NCBI GenBank assembly: GCA_949752745.1 | Contig: OX457028.1 | Span: 26,293,458 to 26,357,457 of the forward strand | Length of the DNA: 64,000 nt | Direction: 5' to 3' | Source of the DNA: Protula sp. h YS-2021 | Lineage: Eukaryota; Annelida; Polychaeta; Sabellida; Serpulidae | Shown here: positions 53,801-64,000 of the stretch, piece by piece | Layout of the letters: each line of letters opens with the position of its first letter | Position numbering within the stretch: position 1 is the stretch's first letter | Notes under the pieces: generated by a model | What the model was told of the DNA's origin: nothing | Seen by the model: the letters and a program-made list of their open reading frames with translations, nothing else | The model's database searches: none | Translations under genes and position numbers: made by a program

Positions 53801-56800
53801 TACTATACGCCACTACAAAGTCAGTTTGGTAGAGAACATAAGCTGAAATAGTAAACAGACGCACACTCTTTCCTTTGAACAAAACCCCATGTTACTTGCT
53901 TGCTACACTACACTGAACGTCAAGGGAGGATTTACATATACATCACGACACACCTCAGCTTAATGGTACAGCATACCCTCGACATACTTTCACTTATAGA
54001 TATATGTCCTCGTTTATCTCGATGTAGAAGACTGTTATACGAAATCGCAAGTACTTTTGGAGCTTAAGCGGCATACGCAAACATAAACACACCCAATCCG
54101 TTGAACAAAATTTCATCTTACTTGCTGGACTTACCGTCAGTTAAACTCTTGCCACAAACATTACCTAAGATGACTACACAACTCAGCTTAAGGTTCCATC
54201 AGACCCAGTACATGTTTTAACTTTGATATATCAACTCATTCGACTTGATGTACCACGCCACTAGAAAGTCACAGTTTTGGTGGGAACTTAAGCTGATACA
54301 GTGAACTAACGCATACGCTTTCCTTTGAACAAAACCCCCTGTTTCTTCTTTTTCACACTACACTGAACGTCAAAGCATCATTTACACATACATCACGACA
54401 CACCTCAGCTTGAGCTCACAGTATACCCGCAAAATACTTTCTCTTATATATCTCTCCTCGTTTAACTCGATGTAGCACACTATTATTGGAAGTCGCAAGT
54501 ATGGTTGGAACTTAAGCGGCGTTCGCAAACATACACACACCCTATCCGTTGAACAAAATCTCATCTTACTTGCTGGACTTACCGTCAGATAAATTCTTGT
54601 CACAAGCATTACCTAAGATGACAACACAACTCAGCTTAAGCTTCCAACATACCCTGGAGATGTTTTAGCTTTGATTTTTCGCAAACATACACCCTATCCG
54701 TTGAACAAAATATCATCTTACTTGGTGGAATTACCGTCAGTTAAACTCTTGCACAAGCATTACCTAAGATGACAAAACAGCTCGGCTTAAAATTCCAACA
54801 TACCCCTGTGGGGTGGGGGGAATCTTAAGAATACACCCACTGCGTTCTGTTCCGTGCATGGCGTAAGAGGCGGTTAATCGGAATTTCATTCTTTCTAACT
54901 CTTCTTTTACTATTTCTTCATTCTTCCCTCTTTTTTCCCACTTGTTCCTTTAGCAAATGCGTCCCAATATACCCATCATAGTCGCTTAACGGGACGTTAA
55001 ACACCAATCCAACAAACCAACATACCCACGACATGTTTTAACTTTGATTTATCTCCTCATTTAACTTGATGTACTATACGCCACCAGAGTCAGAGTTTTG
55101 TAGGGAACTTAAGCTGATGCAGAAAATAGACGCACACCCTTTCCTTCGAACAAAACCGCATGTTACTTGCTTGCCATACTACATTGAACGTCAAAGGATC
55201 ATTTACACATGCATGACGACACACCTCAGCTTAAGCTTACAACCCACCCTGGACATACTTTCATTTTAAATCTCTTTTCGTTTTACTCGATGTAGCACAC
55301 TATTATACGAAATTGCAAGTATGGTTGGAACTTAAGCGGCATTCACAAACATACACACACCCTATCCGTTGAACAAAATGTCATCTTACTTGCTGGACTT
55401 ACCGTCAATTAAACTCTTGCCACAAGCAATACCTTAGATGACAACACAACTCAGCTTAAGGTTCCAACAATACCGCGACTTGTTTTAACTTTGATTTATC
55501 TCCTGATTTGACTTGATGTACTATACGCCACTACAAAGTCAGTTTGGTAGAGAACATAAGCTGAAATAGTAAACAGACGCACACTCTTTCCTTTGAACAA
55601 AACCCCATGTTACTTGCTTGCTACACTACACTGAACGTCAAGGGAGGATTTACATATACATCACGACACACCTCAGCTTAATGGTACAGCATACCCTCGA
55701 CATACTTTCACTTATAGATATATCTCCTCGTTTATCTCGATGTAGAAGACTGTTATACGAAATCGCAAGTACTTTTGGAGCTTAAGCGGCATACGCAAAC
55801 ATACACACACCCAATCCGTTGAACAAAATTTCATCTTACTTGCTGGACTTACCGTCAGTTAAACTCTTGCCACAAACATTACCTAAGATGACTACACAAC
55901 TCAGCTTAAGCTTTCATCAGACCCAGTACATGTTTTAACTTTGATATATCAACTCATTCGACTTGATGTACCACGCCACTAGAAAGTCACAGTTTTGGTG
56001 GGAACTTAAGCTGATACAGTGAACTAACGCATACGCTTTCCTTTGAACAAAACCCCCTGTTTCTTCTTTTTCACACTACACTGAACGTCAAAGCATCATT
56101 TACACATACATCACGACACACCTCAGCTTGAGCTCACAGTATACCCGCAAAATACTTTCTCTTATATATCTCTCCTCGTTTAACTCGATGTAGCACACTA
56201 TTATTGGAAGTCGCAAGTATGGTTGGAACTTAAGCGGCGTTCGCAAACATACACACACCCTATCCGTTGAACAAAATCTCATCTTACTTGCTCGACTTAC
56301 CGTCAGATAAATTCTTGTCACAAGCATTACCTAAGATGACAACACAACTCAGCTTAAGCTTCCAACATACCCTGGAGATGTTTTAGCTTTGATTTTTCGC
56401 AAACATACACCCTATCCGTTGAACAAAATATCATCTTACTTGGTGGAATTACCGTCAGTTAAACTCTTGCACAAGCATTACCTAAGATGACAAAACAGCT
56501 CGGCTTAAAATTCCAACATACCCCTGTGGGGTGGGGGGAATCTTAAGAATACACCCACTGCGTTCTGTTCCGTGCATGGCGTAAGAGGCGGTTAATCGGA
56601 ATTTCATTCTTTCTAACTCTTCTTTTACTATTTCTTCATTCTTCCCTCTTTTTTCCCACTTGTTCCTTTAGCAAATGCGTCCCAATATACCCATCATAGT
56701 CGCTTAACGGGACGTTAAACACCAATCCAACAAACCAACATACCCACGACATGTTTTAACTTTGATTTATCTCCTCATTTAACTTGATATACTATACGCC

Positions 56801-59800
56801 ACCAGAGTCAGAGTTTTGTAGGGAACTTAAGCTGATGCAGAAAATAGACGCACACCCTTTCCTTCGAACAAAACCGCATGTTACTTGCTTGCCATACTAC
56901 ATTGAACGTCAAAGGATCATTTACACATGCATGACGACACACCTCAGCTTAAGCTTACAACCCACCCTGGACATACTTTCATTTTAAATCTCTTTTCGTT
57001 TTACTCGATGTAGCACACTATTATACGAAATTGCAAGTATGGTTGGAACTTAAGCGGCATTCACAAACATACACACACCCTATCCGTTGAACAAAATGTC
57101 ATCTTACTTGCTGGACTTACCGTCAATTAAACTCTTGCCACAAGCAATACCTTAGATGACAACACAACTCAGCTTAAGGTTCCAACAATACCGCGACTTG
57201 TTTTAACTTTGATTTATCTCCTGATTTGACTTGATGTACTATACGCCACTACAAAGTCAGTTTGGTAGAGAACATAAGCTGAAATAGTAAACAGACGCAC
57301 ACTCTTTCCTTTGAACAAAACCCCATGTTACTTGCTTGCTACACTACACTGAACGTCAAGGGAGGATTTACATATACATCACGACACACCTCAGCTTAAT
57401 GGTACAGCATACCCTCGACATACTTTCACTTATAGTTATATGTCCTCGTTTATCTCGATGTAGAAGACTGTTATACGAAATCGCAAGTACTTTTGGAGCT
57501 TAAGCGGCATACGCAAACATACACACACCCAATCCGTTGAACAAAATTTCATCTTACTTGCTGGACTTACCGTCAGTTAAACTCTTGCCACAAACATTAC
57601 CTAAGATGACTACACAACTCAGCTTAAGGTTCCATCAGACCCAGTACATGTTTTAACTTTGATATATCAACTCATTCGACTTGATGTACCACGCCACTAG
57701 AAAGTCACAGTTTTGGTGGGAACTTAAGCTGATACAGTGAACTAACGCATACGCTTTCCTTTGAACAAAACCCCCTGTTTCTTCTTTTTCACACTACACT
57801 GAACGTCACAGCATCATTTACACATACATCACGACACACCTCAGCTTGAGCTCACAGTATACCCGCAAAATACTTTCTCTTATATATCTCTCCTGGTTTA
57901 ACTCGATGTAGCACACTATTATTGGAAGTCGCAAGTATGGTTGGAACTTAAGCGGCATTCGCAAACATACACACACCCTATCCGTTGAACAAAATCTCAT
58001 CTTACTTGCTGGACTTACCGTCAGATAAATTCTTGTCACAAGCATTACCTAAGATGACAACACAACTCAGCTTAAGCTTCCAACATACCCTGGAGATGTT
58101 TTAGCTTTGATTTTTCGCAAACATACACCCTATCCGTTGAACAAAATATCATCTTACTTGGTGGAATTACCGTCAGTTAAACTCTTGCACAAGCATTACC
58201 TAAGATGACAAAACAGCTCGGCTTAAAATTCCAACATACCCCTGTGGGGTGGGGGGAATCTTAAGAATACACCCACTGCGTTCTGTTCCGTGCATGGCGT
58301 AAGAGGCGGTTAATCGGAATTTCATTCTTTCTAACTCTTCTTTTACTATTTCTTCATTCTTCCCTCTTTTTTTCCCACTTGTTCCTTTAGCAAATGCGTC
58401 CCAATATACCCATCATAGTCGCTTAACGGGACGTTAAACACCAATCCAACAAACCAACATACCCACGACATGTTTTAACTTTGATTTATCTCCTCATTTA
58501 ACTTGATGTACTATACGCCACCAGAGTCAGAGTTTTGTAGGGAACTTAAGCTGATGCAGAAAATAGACGCACACCCTTTCCTTCGAACAAAACCGCATGT
58601 TACTTGCTTGCCATACTACATTGAACGTCAAAGGATCATTTACACATGCATGACGACACACCTCAGCTTAAGCTTACAACCCACCCTGGACATACTTTCA
58701 TTTTAAATCTCTTTTCGTTTAACTCGATGTAGCACACTATTTTACGAAATCGCAAGTATGGTTGGAACTTAAGCGGCATTCGCAAACATACACACACCCT
58801 ATCCGTTGAACAAAATGTCATCTTACTTGCTGGACTTACCGTCAATTAAACTCTTGCCACAAGCAATACCTTAGATGACAACACAACTCAGCTTAAGGTT
58901 CCAACAATACCGCGACTTGTTTTAACTTTGATTTATCTCCTGATTTGACTTGATGTACTATACGCCACTACAAAGTCACAGTTTGGTAGAGAACATAAGC
59001 TGATGTAGTAAACAGACGCAAACTTTTTCCTTTGAACAAAACCCCATGTTACTTGCTTGCTTCACTACACTGAACGTCAAAGGAGGATTTACATATACAT
59101 CACGACACACCTCAGCTTAATGGTACAGCATACCCTCGACATACTTTCACTTATAGATATATCTCCTCGTTTATCTCGATGTAGAAGACTGTTATACGAA
59201 ATCGCAAGTACTTTTGGAGCTTAAGCGGCATACGCAAACATACACACACCCAATCCGTTGAACAAAATTTCATCTTACTTGCTGGACTTACCGTCAGTTA
59301 AACTCTTGCCACAAACATTACCTAAGATGACTACACAACTCAGCTTAAGGTTCCATCAGACCCAGTACATGTTTTAACTTTGATATATCAACTCATTCGA
59401 CTTGATGTACCACGCCACTAGAAAGTCACAGTTTTGGTGGGAACTTGAGCTGATACAGTGAACTAACGCATACGCTTTCCTTTGAACAAAACCCCCTGTT
59501 TCTTTTTTTTCACACTACACTGAACGTCAAAGCATCATTTACACATACATCACGACACACCTCAGCTTGAGCTCACAGTATACCCGCAAAATACTTTCTC
59601 TTATATATCTCTCCTCGTTTAACTCGATGTAGCACACTATTATTGGAAGTCGCAAGTATGGTTGGAACTTAAGCGGCGTTCGCAAACATACACACACCCT
59701 ATCCGTTGAACAAAATCTCATCTTACTTGCTCGACTTGCCGTCAGATAAATTCTTGTCACAAGCATTACCTAAGATGACAACACAACTCAGCTTAAGCTT

Positions 59801-59962
59801 CCAACATACCCTGGGGATGTTTTAGCTTTGATTTTTCGCAAACATACACCCTATCCGTTGAACAAAATATCATCTTACTTGGTGGAATTACCGTCAGTTA
59901 AACTCTTGCACAAGCATTACCTAAGATGACAAAACAGCTCGGCTTAAAATTCCAACATACCC

Positions 59963-60290
59963 CTGTGGGGTGGGGGGAATCTTAAGAATACACCCACTGC
60001 GTTCTGTTCCGTGCATGGCGTAAGAGGCGACCAATCGGAATTTCTTTCTTTCTCACTCTTCTTTCACTATTTCTTCATTCTTCCCTCTTTTTTCCCACTT
60101 GTTCCTTTAGCAAATGCGTCCCAGTATACTCATCATAGTCGCTTAACGGGACGTTAAACACCAAACCAACATACCCGCGACATGTTTTAACTTTGATTTA
60201 TCTCCTCATTTGGCTTGATGTACTATACGCCACCAGAGTCAGAGTTTTGTAGGGAACTTAAGCTGATGCAGCAAATAGTAGGGCAACTAT
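59963..60290 (+). repeat. Last E copy and truncated A1: right border of the homogenised array
   Basis: E copy from 59963 has private changes (GGCGACCAATCGG, CAGTATACTCATC) and is followed by an A1 monomer that loses about 90 bp between GCAAATAG (to about 60278) and ATCATTTACAC (from about 60289), with ten or so unexplained bases between. Beyond this point the regular HOR stops. Confidence 0.8.
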
Positions 60291-61327
60291 CATTTACACA
60301 TACATGACGACACACCTCAGCTTTATCTTACAGCATACCCTCGACATACTTTCACTTTTATATCTCTCCTAGCTTAACTCGAAGTAACACAGTATTATAC
60401 GAAATCGCAAGTATGGTTGGAACTTAAGTTTCATTCACAAACACAGACACCCTATCCGTTGAACAAAATCTCATCTTACTTGCTGGGCTTAAGGTCATTT
60501 AAACTCTTGCCACAAGCATTACCTAAGATGACAACACAACTCAGCTTAGGGTAGGGAACATAAGCTTATGTAGTAAACAGACGCACACTCTTTCCTTTGA
60601 ACAAAACCCCATGTTACTTGCTTGCTACACTACACTGAACGTCAACGGAGGATTTACACATCACGACACACCTCAGCTTAATGGTACAGCATACCCTCGA
60701 CATACTTTCACTTATATATCTCTCCTCGTTTAACTCGATGCAGCACACTATTTTACGAAATCGCAAGTATGGTTGGAACTTTAGCGGCATTGTTAACATA
60801 CACACACCCTATCCGTTGAACAAAATCTCATCTTACTTGCTACCCTGACCGATAATTAAACCCTTGCCATAACCATTACCTAAGATGACAGCACAAGTCA
60901 GCTTGAATCTTCCAACATGCCTGTGACATGTTTTAACTTTGATTTATCTCCTCATTTGACTTGATGTACCATACGCCACTACAAAGTCACAGAACTTAAA
61001 ATGATGCAGCAAACAGACGCATATCGTCTCTGTTGAACCAAAATCCAACGTTCCTTGCTACACTAGACATCAAAGGGTACTTGTCACATGCATTACGTCA
61101 GCTTAAGCGTGTAACATGTTTTAGCTATGATTTGTTTCTACATTTAACTCGAAGCAGCATACATCAATACAAGGTCGCAAGTATGGCGTGAACTTAAACG
61201 GCATCAGCAAACATACACACGCCCTATCCGTTGAACAAAATCTCATCTTACTGGCTCCACTGACCGTCACAGGATCCTTGTTACATTTCTTGAGCTGACA
61301 ACATACCAACGACATGATGTAGCTTAC

Positions 61328-61584
61328 CATTTGGGCAGATCTTTCTACAGCTTCACTTGTCTCTTCTTGTGATATTTCCACTGTGACATCTGTGATCGGC
61401 GGGATGGAACTCTTGGCCGCCCCATTTTCTTCGACACTAAAAGTGGCTTTTCTTTTGATGTTTCACCTGTAACATGAAGTCGCAAATATTCGGTGAGCTT
61501 AAGTAAGATGTCTAAACTAACACACATTGTCTGTTGAACCAGCTCTGATGCTACACTGGTATTCAAAACTTCATGAAGTCGTTC
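61328..61584 (-). pseudogene. Exon-like segment, copy 1 (frameshifted)
   Basis: Related to the intact copy at 62141-62400 on the minus strand, with the same start region (LNTSVASELVQQTMCVSLD) and a donor-like GTAAGC immediately after its 3' end. One base is missing in the middle relative to the intact copy, shifting the frame after KEKPL, and two more near the end. A further downstream stretch (EISQEETSEAVE) is still readable in another frame. Probably a decayed copy. Confidence 0.35.
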
Positions 61585-62140
61585 TTACACACATTACCTA
61601 AACTTACAATCTTTTACATATCATTTACATATACATGACGACACACCTCACTTAAGCTTACAGCATTCCCGCGACATGCTTCCACATATATATCTCCTCG
61701 TTTGACTCGATGTAGCACACTATTATACCAAGCCATAAGTATGTTTGGATCCTAAGCCGCATTCGCAAACATGCGCACACCCTATCCGTTGAACAAAATC
61801 TCATCTTACTGCTGCACTGACGGTGAATTACAGCCTTGTCAGAAGCATTACCTAAGATGACAACACAGCTCAGCTTAAGCTTCCAACATACCCGCGACAT
61901 GATTTATCTATGATTTTTTTCTGCATTTAACTCGAAGCATTTGTTTCTACTTTTAACTCGAAGCAGCATACGCTAATACAAAGTCGCAAGTAGGGTGTGA
62001 ACTTAAGCGGCATCAGCAAACTTACACACGCCCTATCCATTGAACAAAATTTCATCTTACTGGCTCCACTGACCGTCACAGGATCCTTGTTACACACATT
62101 TCTTGGGCTGACAACATACCAACGACATTATGTAACTTAC

Positions 62141-62400
62141 CCGTTTTGGGCAGATCCTTCTACAGCTTCACTTGTCCCTACCTGTGATATTTCCACTGTG
62201 ACATCTGCAGGCTTCGGGATGGAACTTTTGGCCGCCCCATTTTCTTCGACACTAGGTAGTGGCTTTTCTTTTGATGTTTCACCTGTAACATGAGGTCGCA
62301 AATATTCGGTGAGCTTAAGTAAGGTGTCTAAACTAACACACATTGTCTGTTGAACCAGCTCTGATGCTACACTGGTATTCAAAACTTCATGAAGTCGTTC
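62141..62400 (-). other. Exon-like open segment, copy 2 (intact), embedded in satellite
   Basis: The minus strand is open for 86 codons plus two bases, from just after a TAA (62401-62403) to a good donor-like site GTAAGT directly after the segment. Its first half (VASELVQQTMCVSLDTLLK, then LTEYLRPHV) aligns with the minus-strand translation of ordinary B monomers (RVCVCLRTPLKFQPYLRL). Its second half (ETSKEKPLPSVEENGAAKSS, then IPKPADVTVEISQ) is hydrophilic and has no counterpart in the array. No acceptor with a pyrimidine tract is evident and the protein is not recognised. It may be a captured or ancestral exon, or a chance open frame. Confidence 0.35.
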
Positions 62401-63158
62401 TTACACACATTACCTAAACTTACAACATATTCATGACATGTTTTAAGTTTGATTTATTTCCACATTTGACTTGGTGTAGCACAATCGAGCACAAAGTCAC
62501 AGCTTTGAACACTTAAGTCGATGTAGCATACACTAATACAAAGTCGCAAGTATGGTGTGAACTTTAGCGGCATCAGCAAACATACACACACCCTATCCGT
62601 TGAACAAAATCTCATGCTACTTGCTGCACTGACCGTGAATTACAGCCTTGTCACAAGCATTCCTAAGATGACAACACTGCTCACCTTAAGCTTCCAACAT
62701 AGCCGCGACATGTTTTAACTTTGATTTATCTCCTCATTTGACTTAATGTACCATACGTCACTACAAATCACAGTTTTGTAGGGAACTTAAGCTGATGCAG
62801 CAAACAGACGCACACCCTCTCTGTTGAACCAAAATCCAACGGTCCTTGCTACTTTGAACATCAAAGGGTACTTGTCACATGATTACATCAGCTTAGGCGT
62901 ACAACATACCCGTAACATGTTTTAGCTATGATTTGTTTCTACATTTAACTCGAAGCATTTGTTTCTACATTTAACTCGAAGCAGCATACGGTAATACAAA
63001 GTCGCAAGTATGGTGTGAACGTAAGCGGCATCAGCAAACATACACACGCCCTATCCATTGAACAAAATCTGATCTTACTGGCTCCACTGACCGGCACAGA
63101 ATCCTTGTTACACACATTTCTTGAGCTGACAACATACCAACGACATTATGCAACTTAC

Positions 63159-63420
63159 CAGTTTTGGGCAGATCCTTCTACAGCTTCACTTGTCTCTTCC
63201 TGTGATATTTCCTCTGTGACATCTACGGGCTTCGGGATGGAACTTTTGGCCGCCCCATTTTCTTCGACAGTGAGTAGTGCCTAATCTTTTGATGCTTCAC
63301 CTGTAACATGAAGTCGCAAATATTCGGTGAGCTTAAGTAAGGTGTCTAAACTAACACACACATTGTCTGTTCAACCAGCTCTGATACTACATTGGCATTC
63401 AAAACTTCATGAAGTCGTTC
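63159..63420 (-). pseudogene. Exon-like segment, copy 3 (stop codon and frameshift)
   Basis: Third copy of the minus-strand segment, again followed by a donor-like GTAAGT. It has an in-frame TAG shortly after GEASKD and a two-base expansion in the CACACACA run, so it is not translatable through. The donor-like site is conserved in all three copies even though the frame is not. Confidence 0.35.
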
Positions 63421-63609
63421 TTACCGACATTACCTAAGCTTGCAACATATTCATGACATGTTTTAAGTTTGATTTATTTCCACATTTGACTTGGTGTAGC
63501 ACAATCGAGCACAAAGTCACAGCTTTGAACACTTAAGTCGATGTAGCATACGCTAATACAAAGCCGCAAGTATGGTGTGAACTTAAGCAGTATCAGCAAA
63601 CATACACAC

Positions 63610-63874
63610 ACCCTATCCGTAGAGACCAAACTCGGTGGTCTAGTGGTTAGAGTGTCCGCCTCGAGACTGGAAGATCGTGGGTTCAAACCCCGGTCGGGTC
63701 ATACCTAAGACTTTAAAATTGGGACTCCTCCTTGCTACCCTGTGAGGCACTCCACATGTAAGGGTTAGGAGGGCTGGAATGCCCCATTTCAGTATAATGT
63801 GGCAGGGGGATCCTGATATGACCATAGCAGTTGAAAGGGATCTAAAGAACAATACAATACAATACCCTATCCGT
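63610..63874 (+). mobile_element. Full-length tRNA-derived SINE with 11-bp target duplication
   Basis: Element 63621-63863 (243 bp) splits a B monomer. ACCCTATCCGT is present on both sides (63610-63620 and 63864-63874) and occurs once in uninterrupted monomers. The tRNA-like head has a perfect pol III box A, TGGTCTAGTGG (63636-63646), and box B, GGTTCAAACCC (63680-63690). A tRNA-unrelated body follows, with CATACCTAAGACTTTAAAA and TTTCAGTATAATGTGGCAGG, then a short AATAC-repeat tail at 63850-63863. The body resembles SINEs I recall as widespread in molluscs (possibly the Meta/MESC group). Intact ends and duplications indicate a fairly recent retrotransposition, after the array edge had diverged. 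Confidence 0.92.
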
Positions 63875-64000
63875 TGAACAAAATCTCATGCTACTTGCTG
63901 CACTGACCGTAAGCTTCCAACATAGCCGCGACATGTTTTAACTTTGACTTATCTCCTCATTTGACTTGATGTACTATACGTCACTGCAAGTCACAGTTTT
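63875..64000 (+). repeat. Satellite continues past the SINE to the window end
   Basis: The B monomer resumes at TGAACAAAATCTCATGC, loses about 57 bp after CACTGACCGT compared with the related copy at 62600-62700, and runs into an A monomer (ACATGTTTTAACTTTGACTT) cut by the window end. The array therefore extends beyond this window. Confidence 0.85.

Larger units (their letters stand above)
27031..59962 (+). repeat. 1,718-bp higher-order repeat block, 19 units
   Basis: E copies start at 27031, 28749, 30470, 32471, 34189, 35907, 37626, 39344, 41062, 42780, 44498, 46216, 47934, 49652, 51370, 53088, 54806, 56524, 58242, with the next at 59963. Spacing is 1,718 bp in most, 1,719-1,721 in a few and 2,001 once. 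Units differ at few sites (for example ACTACAAAG/ACTATAAAG in A2, GACTACAC/GACTTCAC in B2, CCCCTGTGGGG/CCCCCGTTGGG in E), so recent homogenisation or expansion is evident. No gene is present. Confidence 0.95.
60291..63609 (+). repeat. Right-edge satellite block: highly diverged monomers
   Basis: A- and B-like monomers remain recognisable (CCCTATCCGTTGAACAAAATC, AAGTCGCAAGTATGG) but many are altered or fused, such as the B-to-A join near 60548 (CAGCTTAGGGTAGGGAACATAAG). No E copy is present. Three modules starting near 61130, 61928 and 62946 share TTTAACTCGAAGCAGCATAC, a TGGCTCCACTGACCG B variant and an exon-like segment. The last two modules repeat with a period of 1,018-1,020 bp. A 26-bp direct duplication (TTTAACTCGAAGC twice) starts each of these two. 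Confidence 0.8.
1843..64000 (+). repeat. Satellite array of alternating 222/225-bp A and B monomers
   Basis: All monomers lie in the same orientation to the window end. A monomers start ACATGTTTTAACTTTGATT and contain GGGAACTTAAGCTGATGCAG. B monomers start ACATACTTTC and contain GGAACTTAAGCGGC and CCCTATCCGTTGAACAAAAT. A and B align to each other along their length (compare TTTGAACAAAACCCCATGTT with GTTGAACAAAATCTCATCTT), so they descend from one monomer of about 224 bp that became an A-B dimer of about 447 bp. Higher-order units are described in separate entries. Short ORFs on both strands recur with the repeat, the dimer length is not a multiple of three everywhere, and variants break them, so no protein is called. 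Such arrays are typical of centromeric or heterochromatic DNA, but the sequence alone does not show which. Confidence 0.95.

Noticed and set aside
2325..58706. About 35 recurrent + strand ORFs of about 67 codons beginning at TTGATGTACTATACGCC
   Set aside because: They are the same piece of the A1 monomer repeated with the satellite. The ATG-like start is TTG, variants and the B junction end them at once, and the product has no domain features.
3725..59766. Recurrent minus-strand ORFs of 60-91 codons (RVCVCLRTPLKFQPYLRL type)
   Set aside because: They follow the B monomer, differ in start and end with each indel, and stop at monomer borders. They are read as repeat by-products, although their resemblance to the edge exon-like segment is reported as a finding.
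1843..60290. CRISPR array
   Set aside because: Regular repeats, but of 222-1,718 bp with no short-repeat/unique-spacer pattern, in an intron-containing animal genome.
63636..63700. Possible tRNA gene
   Set aside because: Boxes A and B are present, but the sequence continues into a SINE body with a repeat tail and target duplication, and a normal cloverleaf acceptor stem is not evident.
1..64000. Telomeric TTAGGG repeats or rRNA/histone clusters
   Set aside because: None seen on either strand.

Overview
This looks like animal nuclear DNA, most likely from a mollusc. It has spliced exons, an AT-rich base composition, a tRNA-derived SINE of a type I recall as common in molluscs, and a second dispersed element whose G-rich end and 'TCGCTTAACGGGACG' motif I also associate with molluscan repeats (from memory, not searched). 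There are no bacterial-style genes.

Layout. (1) 1-1276: the 3' part of one gene on the + strand, read here as CENPX (MHF2/STRA13), a histone-fold kinetochore and DNA-repair protein. Four exons join in frame and end at a stop at 1274-1276. (2) 1277-1842: spacer with a hairpin and a GTTAAC-rich segment. (3) About 1843 to 64000: a single-orientation satellite array filling about 97% of the window.

Satellite build. Two related monomers, A (about 222 bp) and B (about 225 bp), alternate as a dimer of about 447 bp. A chimeric monomer (H, 148 bp) joins the first bases of A to the last two thirds of B. A dispersed element of about 200-211 bp (E) sits inside the array between copies of CCAACATACCC. 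These parts form higher-order repeat (HOR) units. A 1.26 kb unit, E-A1B1-A3B3-H, covers about 8.2-22.3 kb. After a transition zone (22.3-27.0 kb), a 1,718-bp unit, E-A1B1-A2B2-A3B3-H, runs for 19 near-identical copies from 27031 to 59962. Both ends of the array (1.8-8.2 kb and 60.3-64 kb) are more diverged and irregular, the pattern left by unequal exchange that homogenises the core.

Later insertions include a 612-bp TTAA-flanked non-autonomous DNA transposon (16971-17582) and a full-length SINE with an 11-bp target duplication (63621-63863). At the right edge, three diverged modules carry an exon-like minus-strand reading frame related to the satellite. This raises the possibility that the satellite descends from a gene fragment.

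The many short ORFs in the array (60-100 codons) are repeat by-products and are not annotated as genes. The main biological interest is the array architecture: a multi-level, transposon-containing HOR satellite starting about 570 bp from a kinetochore-protein gene. Whether it is a centromere cannot be decided from sequence alone.
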